Source of the DNA: Methylovorus sp035565335
GTDB taxonomy: Bacteria > Pseudomonadota > Gammaproteobacteria > Burkholderiales > Methylophilaceae
Direction of reading: 5' to 3'
Assembly (NCBI GenBank): GCA_035565335.1
Contig: DATMSO010000102.1
Location: 1-7,665 of the forward strand
Length of the DNA: 7,665 nt
Position 1 is the stretch's first letter; the number at the start of each line of letters is the position of its first letter. The position numbers were made by a program, and so were the translations under genes. This document shows, piece by piece, positions 1 through 5,906 of this stretch. Under the pieces are notes generated by a model, which saw only the letters and a list, made by a program, of their open reading frames with translations, ran no database searches and had not been told where the DNA came from.

Positions 1-75
1 CAAATAATTTATTATAGGGACGCCAATTTGTCATGAAACAATGCATTTTTTAGCGTAGCTTTACTTCATGTAACC

Positions 76-104
76 TTGCGGTTTTTTAAATAACTAAATA
101 GAAT
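76..104 (+). promoter_or_regulatory. Candidate sigma70 promoter for the epsC-encapsulin operon
   Basis: The sequence TTGCGG (76-81) is followed after exactly 17 bases by TAGAAT (99-104). The -10 matches the TATAAT consensus at five of six positions, while the -35 matches only its TTG. A poor -35 is usual for promoters that need an activator. Transcription would start near 111, which would place the hairpin at 151-195 in the leader RNA. This is a reading by eye in AT-rich DNA, where chance matches are common. Confidence 0.3.
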
Positions 105-109
105 TAGCT

Positions 110-126
110 TATAACTTATTGTTATA
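110..126. promoter_or_regulatory. Palindrome TATAAC-N5-GTTATA, possible LysR-type (CysB-like) operator
   Basis: Two 6-base arms, TATAAC (110-115) and GTTATA (121-126), are perfect inverted repeats around a 5-base spacer, TTATT. LysR-type regulators commonly bind short interrupted palindromes with AT-rich arms. CysB, the sulfur-assimilation activator of this family, is the obvious candidate because every recognisable gene here concerns sulfur. The binding protein is inference. The site lies downstream of the -10 candidate at 99-104, so it would either repress that promoter or belong to another one. Confidence 0.35.
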
Positions 127-150
127 GCCAGTTGCTGACCGGACTACCGG

Positions 151-195
151 AAGCCAGTGCACCTCAGTATTGAGGTCGCTGGCTTTTTTGTTTTT
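151..195 (+). terminator. Rho-independent terminator or leader attenuator ahead of epsC
   Basis: The outer stem AAGCCAG (151-157) pairs with CTGGCTT (179-185). The inner stem ACCTCA (161-166) pairs with TGAGGT (171-176) around a GTAT loop, with a small internal loop between the stems. The stem is followed by a T run interrupted by one G, reaching 195. This is a classic intrinsic terminator on the plus strand. It ends only 25 bases before the epsC start codon. It may end an upstream gene outside the window, or, if the operon promoter lies before it, act as an attenuator. Confidence 0.7.
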
Positions 196-220
196 AGGCC
201 GCCAATGTGGGAATAACGAG

Positions 221-1222
221 ATGACCGATGCCGTGGATTTGACATCAACCCCGCCTGTGGATTGGGATATTCCCAGCATTGTGGTTGCTCTGCGCACCGT
301 AAGGCTGAATGCGCTGGAGCACCGCAAGCGCAGGCAAAACCCGCCAAAACTTCCCTCACGCAAGGCACTGGAAACCATTGTGGATGGACTGGCCGCCGCT
401 TTGTTTCCCAATCGCCTCGGCCTGCCGGATTTGAAAGAAGATGGCCTGGATTATTTTGTCGGTCATACGCTCGATGTCGCATTAAAAGAGCTGCATACGC
501 AAATCCGCCTGGAGCTGGCGTTTGTTTCTTCACTGGAGCCTGATCGCGAAGATCAGGCCACGCCATCGGCCCGCAGCATTGTCAGCCGCTTTGCCGCTGC
601 CTTGCCTAATATACGTCAGACACTGGACACCGATATTCTTGCTGCGTATGAGGGCGACCCCGCCGCGCGCAGTGTCGATGAAGTGCTCGTATGTTATCCC
701 GGTATTACCGCCATCATTCACCATCGCCTTGCCCATCAGCTCTACAAGCTGGGCGTGCCTCTGGTGGCCCGTATGATTGCGGAGATCGCGCATTCGCGTA
801 CCGGCATTGATATTCATCCGGGCGCCACGATAGGCAACAGTTTCTTTGTGGATCATGGCACCGGCGTGGTCATCGGCGAGACCACCATCATTGGCGATCA
901 CGTCAGGCTGTATCAGGCCGTGACACTAGGCGCCAAGCGCTTTCCTGCCGATGAAAGCGGCGTGCTGATCAAAGGCAATGCGCGCCACCCGATTGTGGAG
1001 GATGACGTGGTGGTGTATGCCGGCGCCACGATCCTGGGCCGCATCACGATAGGCCGCGGGTCTTCCATCGGCGGCAATGTCTGGCTCACTCACAGCGTAC
1101 CTCCGGGCAGCAACATCACACAGGCGCAAATGCGCAGCGGTGTGCTGCCTCTTCCAGAAGGTCAGATGGCGGCGAATGCTGCTCCTGACAACCATCCCTC
1201 CGGGCCTGCGCAATTTGGCTAG
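221..1222 (+). CDS. epsC: Serine O-acetyltransferase EpsC
   Basis: This cytoplasmic enzyme (333 aa) transfers an acetyl group from acetyl-CoA to L-serine, giving the O-acetylserine that cysteine synthase turns into cysteine. The N-terminal half is helical in character. The C-terminal half is a left-handed beta-helix of hexapeptide repeats. Residues D197 (in DIHPGATIG) and H212 (in VDHGTGVVIGET) have the same 15-residue spacing as catalytic D143 and H158 of E. coli CysE. H256 in the RHP motif corresponds to the coenzyme A-site histidine. EpsC-type proteins are longer than E. coli CysE (273 aa), as here. I chose the ATG at 221 because GGGAA (209-213) lies 7 bases upstream; the in-frame TTG at 170 sits inside a terminator. 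The gene leads an operon, 46 bases before the encapsulin gene, which fits the known pairing of serine acetyltransferases with family 2A encapsulins. Confidence 0.93.
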   Translation: MTDAVDLTSTPPVDWDIPSIVVALRTVRLNALEHRKRRQNPPKLPSRKALETIVDGLAAALFPNRLGLPDLKEDGLDYFVGHTLDVALKELHTQIRLELAFVSSLEPDREDQATPSARSIVSRFAAALPNIRQTLDTDILAAYEGDPAARSVDEVLVCYPGITAIIHHRLAHQLYKLGVPLVARMIAEIAHSRTGIDIHPGATIGNSFFVDHGTGVVIGETTIIGDHVRLYQAVTLGAKRFPADESGVLIKGNARHPIVEDDVVVYAGATILGRITIGRGSSIGGNVWLTHSVPPGSNITQAQMRSGVLPLPEGQMAANAAPDNHPSGPAQFG

Positions 1223-1257
1223 GCCTGTTTACCCCTTGCAACTAAACCACACTAGAC

Positions 1258-1263
1258 AGGAGA
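1258..1263 (+). promoter_or_regulatory. Strong ribosome binding site of the encapsulin gene
   Basis: AGGAGA lies 5 bases before the ATG at 1269. It is the best Shine-Dalgarno match of the plus-strand operon, which fits the need for many shell subunits per particle. The desulfurase start downstream has only a weak site. Confidence 0.65.
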
Positions 1264-1268
1264 TTTAA

Positions 1269-2186
1269 ATGGCAGATATTCATGAAGGACAAACCGCACT
1301 TGGAGATGTAGCGGCCCGTACGCTAGCCAATGCGACGAAAACCGTGCCCATGCTCAGCACGATTACACCGCGCTGGCTGGTCCATCTGCTGCAATGGGTG
1401 CCGGTAGAAGCCGGTATCTATCGCGTTAACAAGGCAAAAAATCCCAATGCGATTGAAGTGGATTGTTCCAACAAGGATGAGCGCGAACTGCCAGCGACCT
1501 TTGTCGACTATGAAGAGTGGGGCCGCGAGTATGTGCTGAATGCGGTCAATACCGTGGTGGATGTGCACACCCGTGTGTCGGATCTGTATAGCAGCCCGCA
1601 TAACCAGATTCGCGAGCAATTGCGCTTGACCATTGAAACCGTCAAGGAGCGTCAGGAAAGTGAGCTGATCAATAATGCCGAGTACGGTCTGCTCAACAAT
1701 GTAGCTGACTCTCAAAAGGTGAAATCCCGCACTGGTGCTCCAACACCAGACGATCTGGACGAGCTGATCAGCAAGGTATGGAAAGAGCCTGCATTCTTCC
1801 TGGCCCATCCGCAAGCCATCGCTGCCTTTGGCCGCGAGTGTACCCGCCGCGGTGTACCTCCACCCACCGTTGCCATGTTCGGCTCGCAGTTCCTGACATG
1901 GCGTGGTATTCCACTGATCCCATGCGACAAATTGAAGGTCACCAAAGGTAAAACCAATATTCTGCTGTTGCGCACCGGTGAAAGCCGTCAGGGCGTTGTT
2001 GGTTTGTATCAGCCGAATCTGCCAGGCCAGCAAACCATGGGCTTGTCGGTGCGTTTCATGGGTATCAACCACAAGGCGATTGCTTCCTACCTCGTCTCCC
2101 TGTATTGCTCGGTGGCTGTGCTGACCGACGATGCGATTGCCGTGCTGGAGAACGTCAGCGTGGACAACTACTATGACTACAAGTAA
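1269..2186 (+). CDS. Family 2A encapsulin nanocompartment shell protein (SrpI-like)
   Basis: This 305-aa protein is recognisable as the SrpI / major membrane protein I (MMP-I) family, now classed as family 2A encapsulin. These are HK97-fold shell proteins that assemble in the cytoplasm into an icosahedral particle around a cargo enzyme. Family hallmarks include an N-terminal arm (about 1-40), a charged stretch around 69-87 (DERELP, then VDYEEWGREY), the long helical segment at about 110-135 (SPHNQIREQL onward) and the FLAHPQAIAAFGREC and RRGVPPPTVAMFGSQF stretches at about 177-207. There is no cyclic-nucleotide-binding domain insert, which separates 2A from 2B, and the length is typical of 2A. 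There is no signal peptide, and the old 'membrane protein' name does not reflect real transmembrane helices. Its end overlaps the next gene by 14 bases. That gene encodes a cysteine desulfurase with a long N-terminal extension, the expected cargo, so the shell very probably encloses it. Confidence 0.94.
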   Translation: MADIHEGQTALGDVAARTLANATKTVPMLSTITPRWLVHLLQWVPVEAGIYRVNKAKNPNAIEVDCSNKDERELPATFVDYEEWGREYVLNAVNTVVDVHTRVSDLYSSPHNQIREQLRLTIETVKERQESELINNAEYGLLNNVADSQKVKSRTGAPTPDDLDELISKVWKEPAFFLAHPQAIAAFGRECTRRGVPPPTVAMFGSQFLTWRGIPLIPCDKLKVTKGKTNILLLRTGESRQGVVGLYQPNLPGQQTMGLSVRFMGINHKAIASYLVSLYCSVAVLTDDAIAVLENVSVDNYYDYK

Positions 2187-4083
2187 CTTCACCGATCTTT
2201 CGGCCTTTGAGCCGGAAGCCATACTGGCGGCAATGCCGGGGGAGCATCCCCGCATGGCGGCCGGACTGGCAGTGGGACGGGCGGCGACAGAATCCGGCCA
2301 TCTGGACATGAGCGAGCTGGCACGTATTGCCAATGAGCTTTATGCCGAAGGTTTTCCGGCGGGAGCGCCATTCGCCAGCACGCCGGATGTGTACAACACC
2401 ACGGCATTGCCAGATAGCTCCGGTCCGGCTGCTGGTATCCGTACCGGCTCCCCTGGCCCAGCGGTGCCGGTGACCTCCCATTCGCATGCATCGCCCGCCG
2501 GTCTGGAAAGTATCCAGCTTCTCGAGGCTTCGTTGTTGCCTCCGCAGCTGGATGTGGTCAGTGCGGCAGTGGCGAATGGTGGTCAGTATCACCCTGCGAC
2601 GGCTTTGCCCAATACCGGTAATCTCAGTAGTGGCAGGCTCAATAGTGGCGTGCTCAATACCGGCGGCCTGGAAATCAGCCGATTGCTCGGCAGTGTGGAG
2701 ATTCCTTATGCCGGCGATCTGGAGCATTTGCTGACGTCGTTGACGACGCCGGCTGCCGCAACCAGTGCCCAGCCAAGCGCCAGCCCCTATTACTTTTTGC
2801 AGGGGGCGTCGGTCAATGCGCTGAATCCTGCGGTGCCTCAAGGCGCGGTGGCATCTTCGGCACATCCGCCATTCGATGCCAATCTGGTACGCAAGGATTT
2901 TCCGATTCTGCGCGAGCAGGTGAACGGCCGGCCATTGATCTGGCTGGACAATGCCGCCACCACGCAAAAGCCGCAAGTGGTCATTGACCGGCTGGCGTAT
3001 TTCTATCAGCACGAAAACTCCAATATCCACCGTGCCGCGCATGCGCTGGCGGCGCGTGCTACCGATGCGTATGAAGAAGCGCGCGAAACCGTGCGCCGCT
3101 TTATCAACGCGCCCTCGGTCAATAATGTGGTGTTTGTGCGCGGAACCACCGAAGCCATCAATCTGGTTGCCAAAACCTGGGGCAAAAAGCATCTGCGGGA
3201 AGGCGATGAAATCCTGATCTCGCATCTGGAGCATCACGCCAATATCGTGCCCTGGCAGCAGCTTTGCCAGGAAACCGGTGCCAGGTTGCGCGTGGCCCCG
3301 GTGGACGATAGTGGCCAGGTGTTGCTGGATGAATACCAGAAGCTACTGACCTCACGCACCAAGCTGGTGTCGTTCACCCAGGTGTCCAATGCGCTTGGAA
3401 CCGTGACGCCCGCGCGTGAAATGATTCAGATGGCGCATGCGGCGGGGGCAAAAGTCCTGCTGGATGGCGCGCAATCGGTATCGCACATGCGTAGCGACGT
3501 AACGGCGCTGGATTGTGACTTCTTTGTATTCTCCGGTCACAAGGTGTTTGGCCCTACCGGCATAGGCGCGCTATATGGCAAAGCCGACGTATTGGCCGAG
3601 ATGCCCGCATGGCAAGGTGGCGGCAACATGATTCAGGATGTCACCTTTGAAAAAACCGTGTACCACGAAGCGCCGGCCAAGTTTGAGGCTGGCACCGGCA
3701 ATATTGCCGATGCGGTGGGCATGGGCGCTGCGCTGCAGTATGTGGAGCGTCTTGGCATCGACAATATTGCGCGTTATGAGCATGACTTGCTGGTGTATGC
3801 CACTGCGGCCATGTGCAAGGTGCCGGGTTTGCGCCTGATAGGCACTGCGCGCGAGAAAGCCAGTGTGCTGTCCTTCAGCCTGCCGGGCTATAAGAGCGAA
3901 GAGGTCGGCGCAGCGCTGAACGAGGAAGGCATTGCCGTGCGTTCTGGCCACCATTGCGCGCAGCCTATTCTGCGCCGCTTTGGTGTCGAGACGACGGTGC
4001 GGCCTTCGCTGGCGTTTTACAACACCGCACAGGAAGTAGATGTGATGGTGGACGTTTTGCAAAAGCTGGCACGCACGCGCTAA
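2173..4083 (+). CDS. Encapsulin cargo: cysteine desulfurase (SufS-like, group II) with N-terminal loading domain
   Basis: This PLP enzyme (636 aa) removes sulfur from L-cysteine, giving alanine and an enzyme-bound persulfide. The catalytic domain runs from about residue 234 to the end, close to SufS in length (about 400 aa). It shows LDNAATTQKP near the start, the PLP-ring histidine region EHHANIVPW (H354/H355), the Schiff-base lysine K457 in SGHK, and active-site C595 in RSGHHCAQP, the group II form. Residues 1-233 are not part of normal SufS. This part is rich in Ala, Ser, Gly and Pro and probably disordered, with a helical motif LARIANELYAEGFP (49-62), a four-copy pentapeptide tract (147-166) and PYYFLQG (205-211). 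Such extensions direct family 2A cargo into the shell. I prefer the ATG at 2173, overlapping the shell gene by 14 bases; an in-frame ATG at 2131 would add 14 non-conserved-looking residues. The ribosome site is weak (GTGGA about 9 bases upstream), so translation is probably coupled to the shell gene. Confidence 0.94.
   Translation: MTTSNFTDLSAFEPEAILAAMPGEHPRMAAGLAVGRAATESGHLDMSELARIANELYAEGFPAGAPFASTPDVYNTTALPDSSGPAAGIRTGSPGPAVPVTSHSHASPAGLESIQLLEASLLPPQLDVVSAAVANGGQYHPATALPNTGNLSSGRLNSGVLNTGGLEISRLLGSVEIPYAGDLEHLLTSLTTPAAATSAQPSASPYYFLQGASVNALNPAVPQGAVASSAHPPFDANLVRKDFPILREQVNGRPLIWLDNAATTQKPQVVIDRLAYFYQHENSNIHRAAHALAARATDAYEEARETVRRFINAPSVNNVVFVRGTTEAINLVAKTWGKKHLREGDEILISHLEHHANIVPWQQLCQETGARLRVAPVDDSGQVLLDEYQKLLTSRTKLVSFTQVSNALGTVTPAREMIQMAHAAGAKVLLDGAQSVSHMRSDVTALDCDFFVFSGHKVFGPTGIGALYGKADVLAEMPAWQGGGNMIQDVTFEKTVYHEAPAKFEAGTGNIADAVGMGAALQYVERLGIDNIARYEHDLLVYATAAMCKVPGLRLIGTAREKASVLSFSLPGYKSEEVGAALNEEGIAVRSGHHCAQPILRRFGVETTVRPSLAFYNTAQEVDVMVDVLQKLARTR
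2611..2670 (+). repeat. Four tandem 15-bp units encoding (N/S)(T/S)GxL pentapeptides
   Basis: Four adjacent 15-base units begin at 2611, 2626, 2641 and 2656. They encode NTGNL, SSGRL, NSGVL and NTGGL, residues 147-166 of the cargo protein. The glycine and the leucine are invariant, and the third position of codons varies between copies. The protein pattern is therefore kept more tightly than the DNA, arguing against a very recent slippage expansion. The units resemble short repeats such as those of pentapeptide or Asn-Gly-rich proteins, but four copies are too few to form a beta-helix with confidence. The tract lies in the middle of the loading domain. Confidence 0.8.
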
Positions 4084-4133
4084 AAATGCTGCGCTAAGGC
4101 AGGTAGTGAAGGCAGATAGTCATGCCGTAAAAG

Positions 4134-4170
4134 TAAAAAAGCCGATGGCGCACTGCCATCGGCTTTTTTA
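4134..4170. terminator. Bidirectional Rho-independent terminator between convergent operons
   Basis: A perfect inverted repeat has GCCGATGGC (4141-4149) and GCCATCGGC (4155-4163) around a 5-base loop. It is flanked by AAAAAA on the left and TTTTTT on the right, and with a further T-A pair the potential stem is 16 bp. It has the T tract needed on either strand, so it can end the cysteine desulfurase transcript on the plus strand and the mop transcript on the minus strand (mop stops at 4193). Confidence 0.92.
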
Positions 4171-4192
4171 TCAGGGGTATTGCGCGAACAAC

Positions 4193-4408
4193 TTAGATCT
4201 TGGCGATAGAGACTTCCGTCGCCTTGATCAGCGCCAGCACCTCCGTCCCCACTTGCAGGTTGAGTTCGGCGACAGAGCGCGTGGTAATCACCGAAGTGAC
4301 AATGCCGCCAGCGGTTTCTATATCCACTTCGGATAATACCGGTCCAGTAAGTATTTCGACGATGCGTCCCCGTAGCTGGTTGCGCACATTAATGGCTTTG
4401 ATGGTCAT
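4193..4408 (-). CDS. mop: Molbindin: single TOBE/Mop-domain oxyanion-binding protein
   Basis: This small cytoplasmic protein (71 aa) is one Mop (TOBE) domain. Stand-alone members assemble into hexamers that bind molybdate or tungstate between subunits, and the same domain occurs in ModE, ModC and CysA-like ATPases. The family pattern is clear: RNQLRG at 9-14, GPVLSEV at 22-28, a glycine pair with following strand (GGIVTSVIT, 34-42) and the terminal VGTEVLALIKATEV stretch (53-66). Mop proteins are usually 65-75 aa, so this is full length. The start is well supported: AAGGAGG lies 5 bases upstream of the ATG. It is the last gene of the minus-strand operon, 46 bases after the DUF2325 gene. No molybdate transporter genes are nearby. 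A role in storing or buffering an oxyanion in a sulfate-uptake locus is inference; whether it binds molybdate, tungstate or sulfate cannot be read from the sequence. Confidence 0.9.
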   Translation of the reverse strand: MTIKAINVRNQLRGRIVEILTGPVLSEVDIETAGGIVTSVITTRSVAELNLQVGTEVLALIKATEVSIAKI

Positions 4409-4454
4409 GGGAGCCTCCTTTGCAGCAGTAAAAGACAGTCGGGGGAAATCGCGT

Positions 4455-4796
4455 TCAGGCAGCGATGCGCCAGTGTTGAAGGTCGGATGGACATTCGCCC
4501 TCCGACAGGGTGTCCAGGTTCAGCTTTTCCAGCCTGGCCTGCAGGGCCGCCGGACCATTAGGCGTGTAGACAATCCGCACGCCGCGCTTGGCCGCGGTTT
4601 GTTTAATCTTGTGAGTAAACGTATGGCTGATCCAGTTGGTGACCAGCACAATGAGTTCCGTGTTATGGGGAATGGTTTTCTTACCATCGCCCACCTTGCG
4701 CCCTGACCAATGGTCAATGCGGGTAATGCCGTGCTGGGCTAGCACATGTTTGATGCCGTCTATCTGGTCGCCGCCTACAATCAATGCTGTACTCAT
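4455..4796 (-). CDS. DUF2325 domain-containing protein
   Basis: This small protein (113 aa) has no signal peptide or membrane segment. It matches the DUF2325 family: an N-terminal strand and glycine turn (ALIVGGDQ, 4-11), a central HWSGRK motif (29-34), an IPHNTELIVLVTNWISH stretch (42-58) and a conserved basic helix (IKQTAAKRGVRIVY, 64-77). Alternating hydrophobic strands and helices suggest a small alpha/beta Rossmann-like fold. To my knowledge no biochemical function is established for the family. AGGAG lies 9 bases before the ATG. The gene is 68 bases downstream of sbp and 46 bases upstream of mop on the same strand, so it probably shares their transcript and may have a role in oxyanion uptake or its control. 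That role is a guess from context only. Confidence 0.85.
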   Translation of the reverse strand: MSTALIVGGDQIDGIKHVLAQHGITRIDHWSGRKVGDGKKTIPHNTELIVLVTNWISHTFTHKIKQTAAKRGVRIVYTPNGPAALQARLEKLNLDTLSEGECPSDLQHWRIAA

Positions 4797-4816
4797 GATG
4801 AGAGTCTCCTGTTGAA

Positions 4817-4848
4817 AGGGGCCGCCGAATTTTGTCCGGAAGGCCCCT
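4817..4848 (-). terminator. GC-rich stem-loop in the sbp-DUF2325 gap, partial terminator or mRNA-stabilising hairpin
   Basis: AGGGGCC (4817-4823) and GGCCCCT (4842-4848) are perfect 7-base inverted repeats, with a further CCG/CGG pairing inside. On the minus strand the stem is followed only by TTTC, too short a T run for an efficient intrinsic terminator. Placed 16 bases after the sbp stop codon, it could protect the 3' end of the porin-sbp message or lower expression of the two genes downstream, allowing much more periplasmic Sbp than cytoplasmic DUF2325 and Mop. Confidence 0.45.
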
Positions 4849-4864
4849 GTGGTTGGATGTGTGT

Positions 4865-5875
4865 TTACTTCAGGTAAATCTGGTCAAACGTACCGCCATC
4901 GGCAAAGTGCGTTTTCTGCGCTTTTTGCCAGCCGCCGAATTCGGAATCCACTGTTACCAGGTTAAGCTTGGGGAAGTTCTTTTCGTACTTCTTGGCAACA
5001 GACTCCAGCGTTGGACGGTAGTAGTTCTTAGCGGCAATTTCCTGGCCCTCTTCGGTGTACAGGTATTGCAGGTAAGCATCTGCCACCGCACGGGTACCAC
5101 GCTTGTTTACTACCTTGTCGACCACGGTGACCGGCGGTTCAGCCAGAATGGACAGCGAAGGCACCACGATTTCGAACTTGTCCGGACCGAGTTCCTTTTG
5201 TGCCAGGAAAGCTTCGTTTTCCCAGGCCAGCAGTACATCGCCAATACCACGCTCAACAAAAGTGGTGGTGGCACCACGTGCGCCGGAATCAAGCACTGGC
5301 ACGTTCTTCAGGATCTTGCCGATGAAGTCGCGGGTCTTGCCTTCGTCGTTGTTAAACTTGCGCTGACCGTAGGCCCATGCCGCCAGGTAATTCCAGCGTG
5401 CGCCGCCGGACGTCTTGGGGTTAGGGGTAACCACGGAAATACCAGGGCGGGCTATGTCATCCCAATCCTTGATGTTTTTCGGGTTGCCCTTGCGTACCAG
5501 GAACACGATGGTGGAGGTATAAGGCGAGCTGTTATGCGGCAGGCGCTTTTGCCAGTCCTTGGGAATCAGCTTGCCTTTTTCATACAGCGCATCAATGTCA
5601 TACGCCAGAGCCAGGGTAGCGACGTCCGCTTCCAGGCCATCGATGATGGCGCGGCCTTGCTTGCCGGAACCGCCGTGCGAAGTTTTAATCGTCACATTGT
5701 CGCCAGTCTTGGCTTTCCAGTACTTGGAAAACGCGGCGTTAAAGTCCTGATACAGTTCGCGTGTTGGGTCGTAAGACACATTCAGCAGCGTCACATCAGC
5801 CGCCGACGCCGCCAGCGGCGCCGCCAGCGCCAGCGCTACCGCAGCGCCACGCAAATGTTGAGTAATGGTTTTCAT
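4865..5875 (-). CDS. sbp: Periplasmic sulfate-binding protein Sbp
   Basis: This is the 336-aa solute-binding component of a sulfate (and probably thiosulfate) ABC transporter. Residues 1-25 form a Sec signal peptide: a basic start (MKTITQHLRG), an Ala/Leu-rich core and an ASA cleavage site before ADV. The mature protein carries family signatures in order: SYDPTRELYQDFN (34-46), SHGGSGKQGR (66-75) in the ligand-binding region, ADVATLALAYDID (83-95) and NPKTSGGAR (152-160), which fits the known second sulfate-binding-protein signature. Length is normal for Sbp/CysP. AGGA lies 10 bases upstream of the start. The gene is 31 bases after the porin gene and clearly co-transcribed with it. The permease and ATPase genes that often follow (cysT, cysW, cysA) are absent here; they must be elsewhere if this protein feeds a transporter. 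The convergent operon makes O-acetylserine, the acceptor for the sulfur imported. Confidence 0.95.
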   Translation of the reverse strand: MKTITQHLRGAAVALALAAPLAASAADVTLLNVSYDPTRELYQDFNAAFSKYWKAKTGDNVTIKTSHGGSGKQGRAIIDGLEADVATLALAYDIDALYEKGKLIPKDWQKRLPHNSSPYTSTIVFLVRKGNPKNIKDWDDIARPGISVVTPNPKTSGGARWNYLAAWAYGQRKFNNDEGKTRDFIGKILKNVPVLDSGARGATTTFVERGIGDVLLAWENEAFLAQKELGPDKFEIVVPSLSILAEPPVTVVDKVVNKRGTRAVADAYLQYLYTEEGQEIAAKNYYRPTLESVAKKYEKNFPKLNLVTVDSEFGGWQKAQKTHFADGGTFDQIYLK

Positions 5876-5906
5876 TGGTTTTTTTCCTGTCTTTCAAGTT
5901 GTCTGG

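Larger units (their letters stand above)
1..220. other. Non-coding AT-rich upstream region of the epsC-encapsulin operon
   Basis: I see no convincing gene here. The first 130 bases are much richer in A and T than the coding DNA that follows. The region holds a weak promoter candidate (76-104), a perfect 6-bp-arm palindrome (110-126) and a terminator-like hairpin (151-195). An in-frame TTG at 170 would extend the first gene upstream, but it lies inside the hairpin and has no ribosome binding site. The end of a preceding gene may lie just outside the left edge. Confidence 0.6.

Noticed and set aside
170..220. Upstream TTG start extending EpsC by 17 residues
   Set aside because: It lies inside the terminator hairpin, has no ribosome binding site and adds residues unlike the family; the ATG at 221 has GGGAA 7 bases upstream.
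2131..2172. ATG at 2131 as the cysteine desulfurase start
   Set aside because: It would deepen the overlap with the encapsulin gene to 56 bases and add a Trp/Arg/Cys-containing segment unlike the rest of the Ala/Ser-rich extension; the codons there are explained by the encapsulin frame.
1269..2186. Encapsulin gene as a prophage capsid remnant
   Set aside because: The fold is related to HK97 phage capsids, but no portal, terminase, protease or tail genes are nearby, and the partner genes are sulfur enzymes typical of family 2A encapsulins.
1323..2333. Minus-strand open frame (336 codons) opposite the encapsulin gene
   Set aside because: It is a shadow of the encapsulin coding strand; the encapsulin has family motifs and a strong ribosome site, while this frame has neither.
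2155..3237. Long minus-strand open frame (360 codons) opposite the desulfurase gene
   Set aside because: It is antisense to a gene with clear catalytic motifs, is rich in Arg, His, Cys and Gln as shadow frames are, and shows no recognisable domain.
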